Shown here piece after piece: positions 5,837 to 6,497 of a stretch of 6,497 nt of DNA. A program made the translations under genes and the position numbers. Location: positions 1 through 6,497 of the forward strand of contig JAEZDB010000181.1 in assembly GCA_023429855.1 (NCBI GenBank), given 5' to 3'. The notes under the pieces are model-generated. The model ran no database searches and was not told the DNA's origin. It saw only the letters and a program-made list of their open reading frames with translations. This DNA is from Actinomycetes bacterium. GTDB lineage: Bacteria; Actinomycetota; Thermoleophilia; Solirubrobacterales; Solirubrobacteraceae. The first letter of the stretch is position 1. Each line of letters starts with the position of its first letter.

Positions 5837-5853
5837 GCAGGGGCGCCCCCTGC
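5837..5853. terminator. Strong hairpin downstream of the second arsC-like gene
   Basis: GCAGGGG (5837-5843) and CCCCTGC (5847-5853) form a perfect seven-pair stem with a CGC loop. On the + strand it is followed by TTCCCCTT, a weak pyrimidine tract. It lies between the stop at 5806 and the convergent gene ending at 5892, so it could serve either direction. This is the best terminator candidate in the window. Confidence 0.6.
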
Positions 5854-5891
5854 TTCCCCTTGGCGCGCCCAGCTGCGCGTGCCGCGCTTCC

Positions 5892-6110
5892 CTAGCCCCG
5901 CCGGACTCGGCGCGCTGCTCGCTCCGGCGTGCGCATCTGCCGGCTGGCGCCGGTCATCGCGCCGCCCATGGCCAGAAGCACCACGGCGACGGCCCAGACC
6001 CCGGCCGCGGCAAATCCCGCCGCGACGAGCAGGTAGGCGATCGTGACGCCGACGTAGACGCGCTTGGCGCGGGCGCTGATCAGGACGCCGGTTCGTGGTG
6101 ACGCGGGCAC
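5892..6110 (-). CDS. Small two-helix membrane protein
   Basis: This 72-residue protein starts at a GTG (complement of 6108-6110). A basic N-terminus (SARAKR at 12-17) leads into helix 1 (about 18-36), a short Gly/Val/Trp turn and helix 2 (about 38-54). The tail is strongly basic (RTPERAARRVRRG). The charge pattern predicts both ends in the cytoplasm by the positive-inside rule. No family is recognised. A TACCGT (complement of 6118-6123) ends seven bases before the GTG, so a leaderless transcript is possible; no Shine-Dalgarno sequence is seen. Its layout matches the protein at 473-673 (basic pair plus Tyr, Gly and aromatic turn, Met-x-Gly in helix 2), suggesting distant paralogy, though small hydrophobic proteins resemble one another easily. 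Confidence 0.62.
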   Translation of the reverse strand: MPASPRTGVLISARAKRVYVGVTIAYLLVAAGFAAAGVWAVAVVLLAMGGAMTGASRQMRTPERAARRVRRG

Positions 6111-6117
6111 CCGCCCG

Positions 6118-6123
6118 ACGGTA
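6118..6123 (-). promoter_or_regulatory. Possible leaderless -10 of the small membrane-protein gene
   Basis: On the minus strand this reads TACCGT, the same hexamer proposed for the toxin-antitoxin promoter, and ends seven bases before the GTG start at 6110. No good -35 lies at 17-18 bases. Confidence 0.3.
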
Positions 6124-6218
6124 CGCCGCTCACGTTGCGAGCCGATGAACGCGCGGCACCGCGATAGCCGACCTCAGCCGGAACCGGACAGCCGCCGTAT
6201 TCCGCGCCGAACGACTCG

Positions 6219-6380
6219 GTGAGGGAGCGCATCGGCTTCGACGCGGCCACGCTCGCCGGGCGGCTGCTCGACGAGGCGATCGGCCACGCCTACCGCTGGG
6301 TCCTCAACGTCGGCGCCAGCGACTACCCCGCCCACCTCGAGGACTGGGCCCAGCGGATCACCGCCGAGCTCAGCCCCTAG
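6219..6380 (+). CDS. Small unrecognised protein, 53 residues
   Basis: The frame runs from GTG (6219-6221) to TAG (6378-6380). All 53 sense codons end in G or C, a very strong coding signal even in GC-rich DNA. The in-frame codons just upstream (back to a TAG at 6165-6167) include TCA, GGA and TAT, which supports the GTG as the start or marks a broken edge. The product is acidic to neutral and mostly helical by composition: FDAATLAGRLLDEAIGHAYR at residues 7-26 looks like an amphipathic helix, and LEDWAQRITAEL at 40-51 like a second. There is no signal peptide, membrane helix or cysteine. I do not recognise a family. It could be a genuine small protein or the surviving end of a larger gene. 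No ribosome site is visible, and a hairpin follows directly after the stop. Confidence 0.55.
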   Translation: MRERIGFDAATLAGRLLDEAIGHAYRWVLNVGASDYPAHLEDWAQRITAELSP

Positions 6381-6381
6381 C

Positions 6382-6395
6382 GAGCCCGCTGGCTC
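6382..6395 (+). terminator. Hairpin just after the 53-codon ORF
   Basis: GAGCC (6382-6386) and GGCTC (6391-6395) form a five-pair stem with a CGCT loop, two bases after the TAG stop. No T-tract follows. Its position suggests a U-less terminator or 3'-end structure and mildly supports the ORF being real. Confidence 0.3.
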
Positions 6396-6497
6396 CTCGA
6401 TGCGCAGATGGCGACCCGCGCCTCGCGCATTCCCCCACGCACCCTGCCCGACGGGCCAGCAGAACGCCCGCCGACAACGCAGCGCCCGGGCCGGGGG

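Noticed and set aside
1..6497. GGGGG at both window ends as a sign of a circular or terminally repeated element
   Set aside because: The overlap is only five G and the adjoining bases differ; more likely assembly breaks or chance.
6400..6497. Possible ORF starts at ATG 6400 or 6408 running off the right edge
   Set aside because: Third positions lack the G/C bias of real genes here (CGA, CCA, GCA, ACA codons), and the translations are Pro/Arg-rich without motif.

Overview
The window is a high-GC stretch with strong G/C preference at third codon positions, several GTG starts and few recognisable Shine-Dalgarno sequences. This points to an actinobacterium. The style of the secreted proteins (basic C-terminal tails, Ala/Gly/Arg-rich beta domains) would suit Thermoleophilia such as Solirubrobacterales, but that placement is inference. 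No rRNA, tRNA, CRISPR array, transposase or phage gene is visible.

Layout, left to right. (1) 2-433 (+): the C-terminal part of a secreted, cysteine-containing protein with an SH3-like end, closed by a hairpin. (2) 473-673 (-): a small two-helix membrane protein. (3) 759-974 and 971-1357 (+): a type II toxin-antitoxin pair, an AbrB/MazE-fold antitoxin followed by a PIN-domain (VapC) toxin with a GTGA start/stop overlap. The pair sits behind a good promoter whose -10 and start codon lie inside a perfect inverted repeat. (4) 1413-1793 (+): an ArsC/Spx-family thioredoxin-fold protein with the full arsenate-reductase residue set. (5) 1806-5111 (-): a 1101-residue exported von Willebrand factor A (VWA) protein with an intact MIDAS and a long beta-rich tail. 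(6) 5381-5806 (+): a second ArsC-family protein, clearly a paralogue of the first but without the catalytic Cys and two of the three substrate-binding Arg. (7) 5892-6110 (-): another small two-helix membrane protein. (8) 6219-6380 (+): a 53-codon ORF with every third position G or C, followed by a hairpin.

Apart from the toxin-antitoxin pair, the genes are single transcription units in alternating orientation, so no operon-based pathway can be read here. The points of most interest are the catalytic/non-catalytic ArsC pair flanking the VWA gene, with a 36-nt block of exact identity; the compact operator-promoter-start of the toxin-antitoxin pair; a possible leaderless promoter pattern (TANNNT six or seven bases before the start codon) at four genes; U-tract-poor hairpins at gene ends; and the unrecognised 53-residue ORF. 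Nothing in the window amounts to a clearly new multi-gene system.
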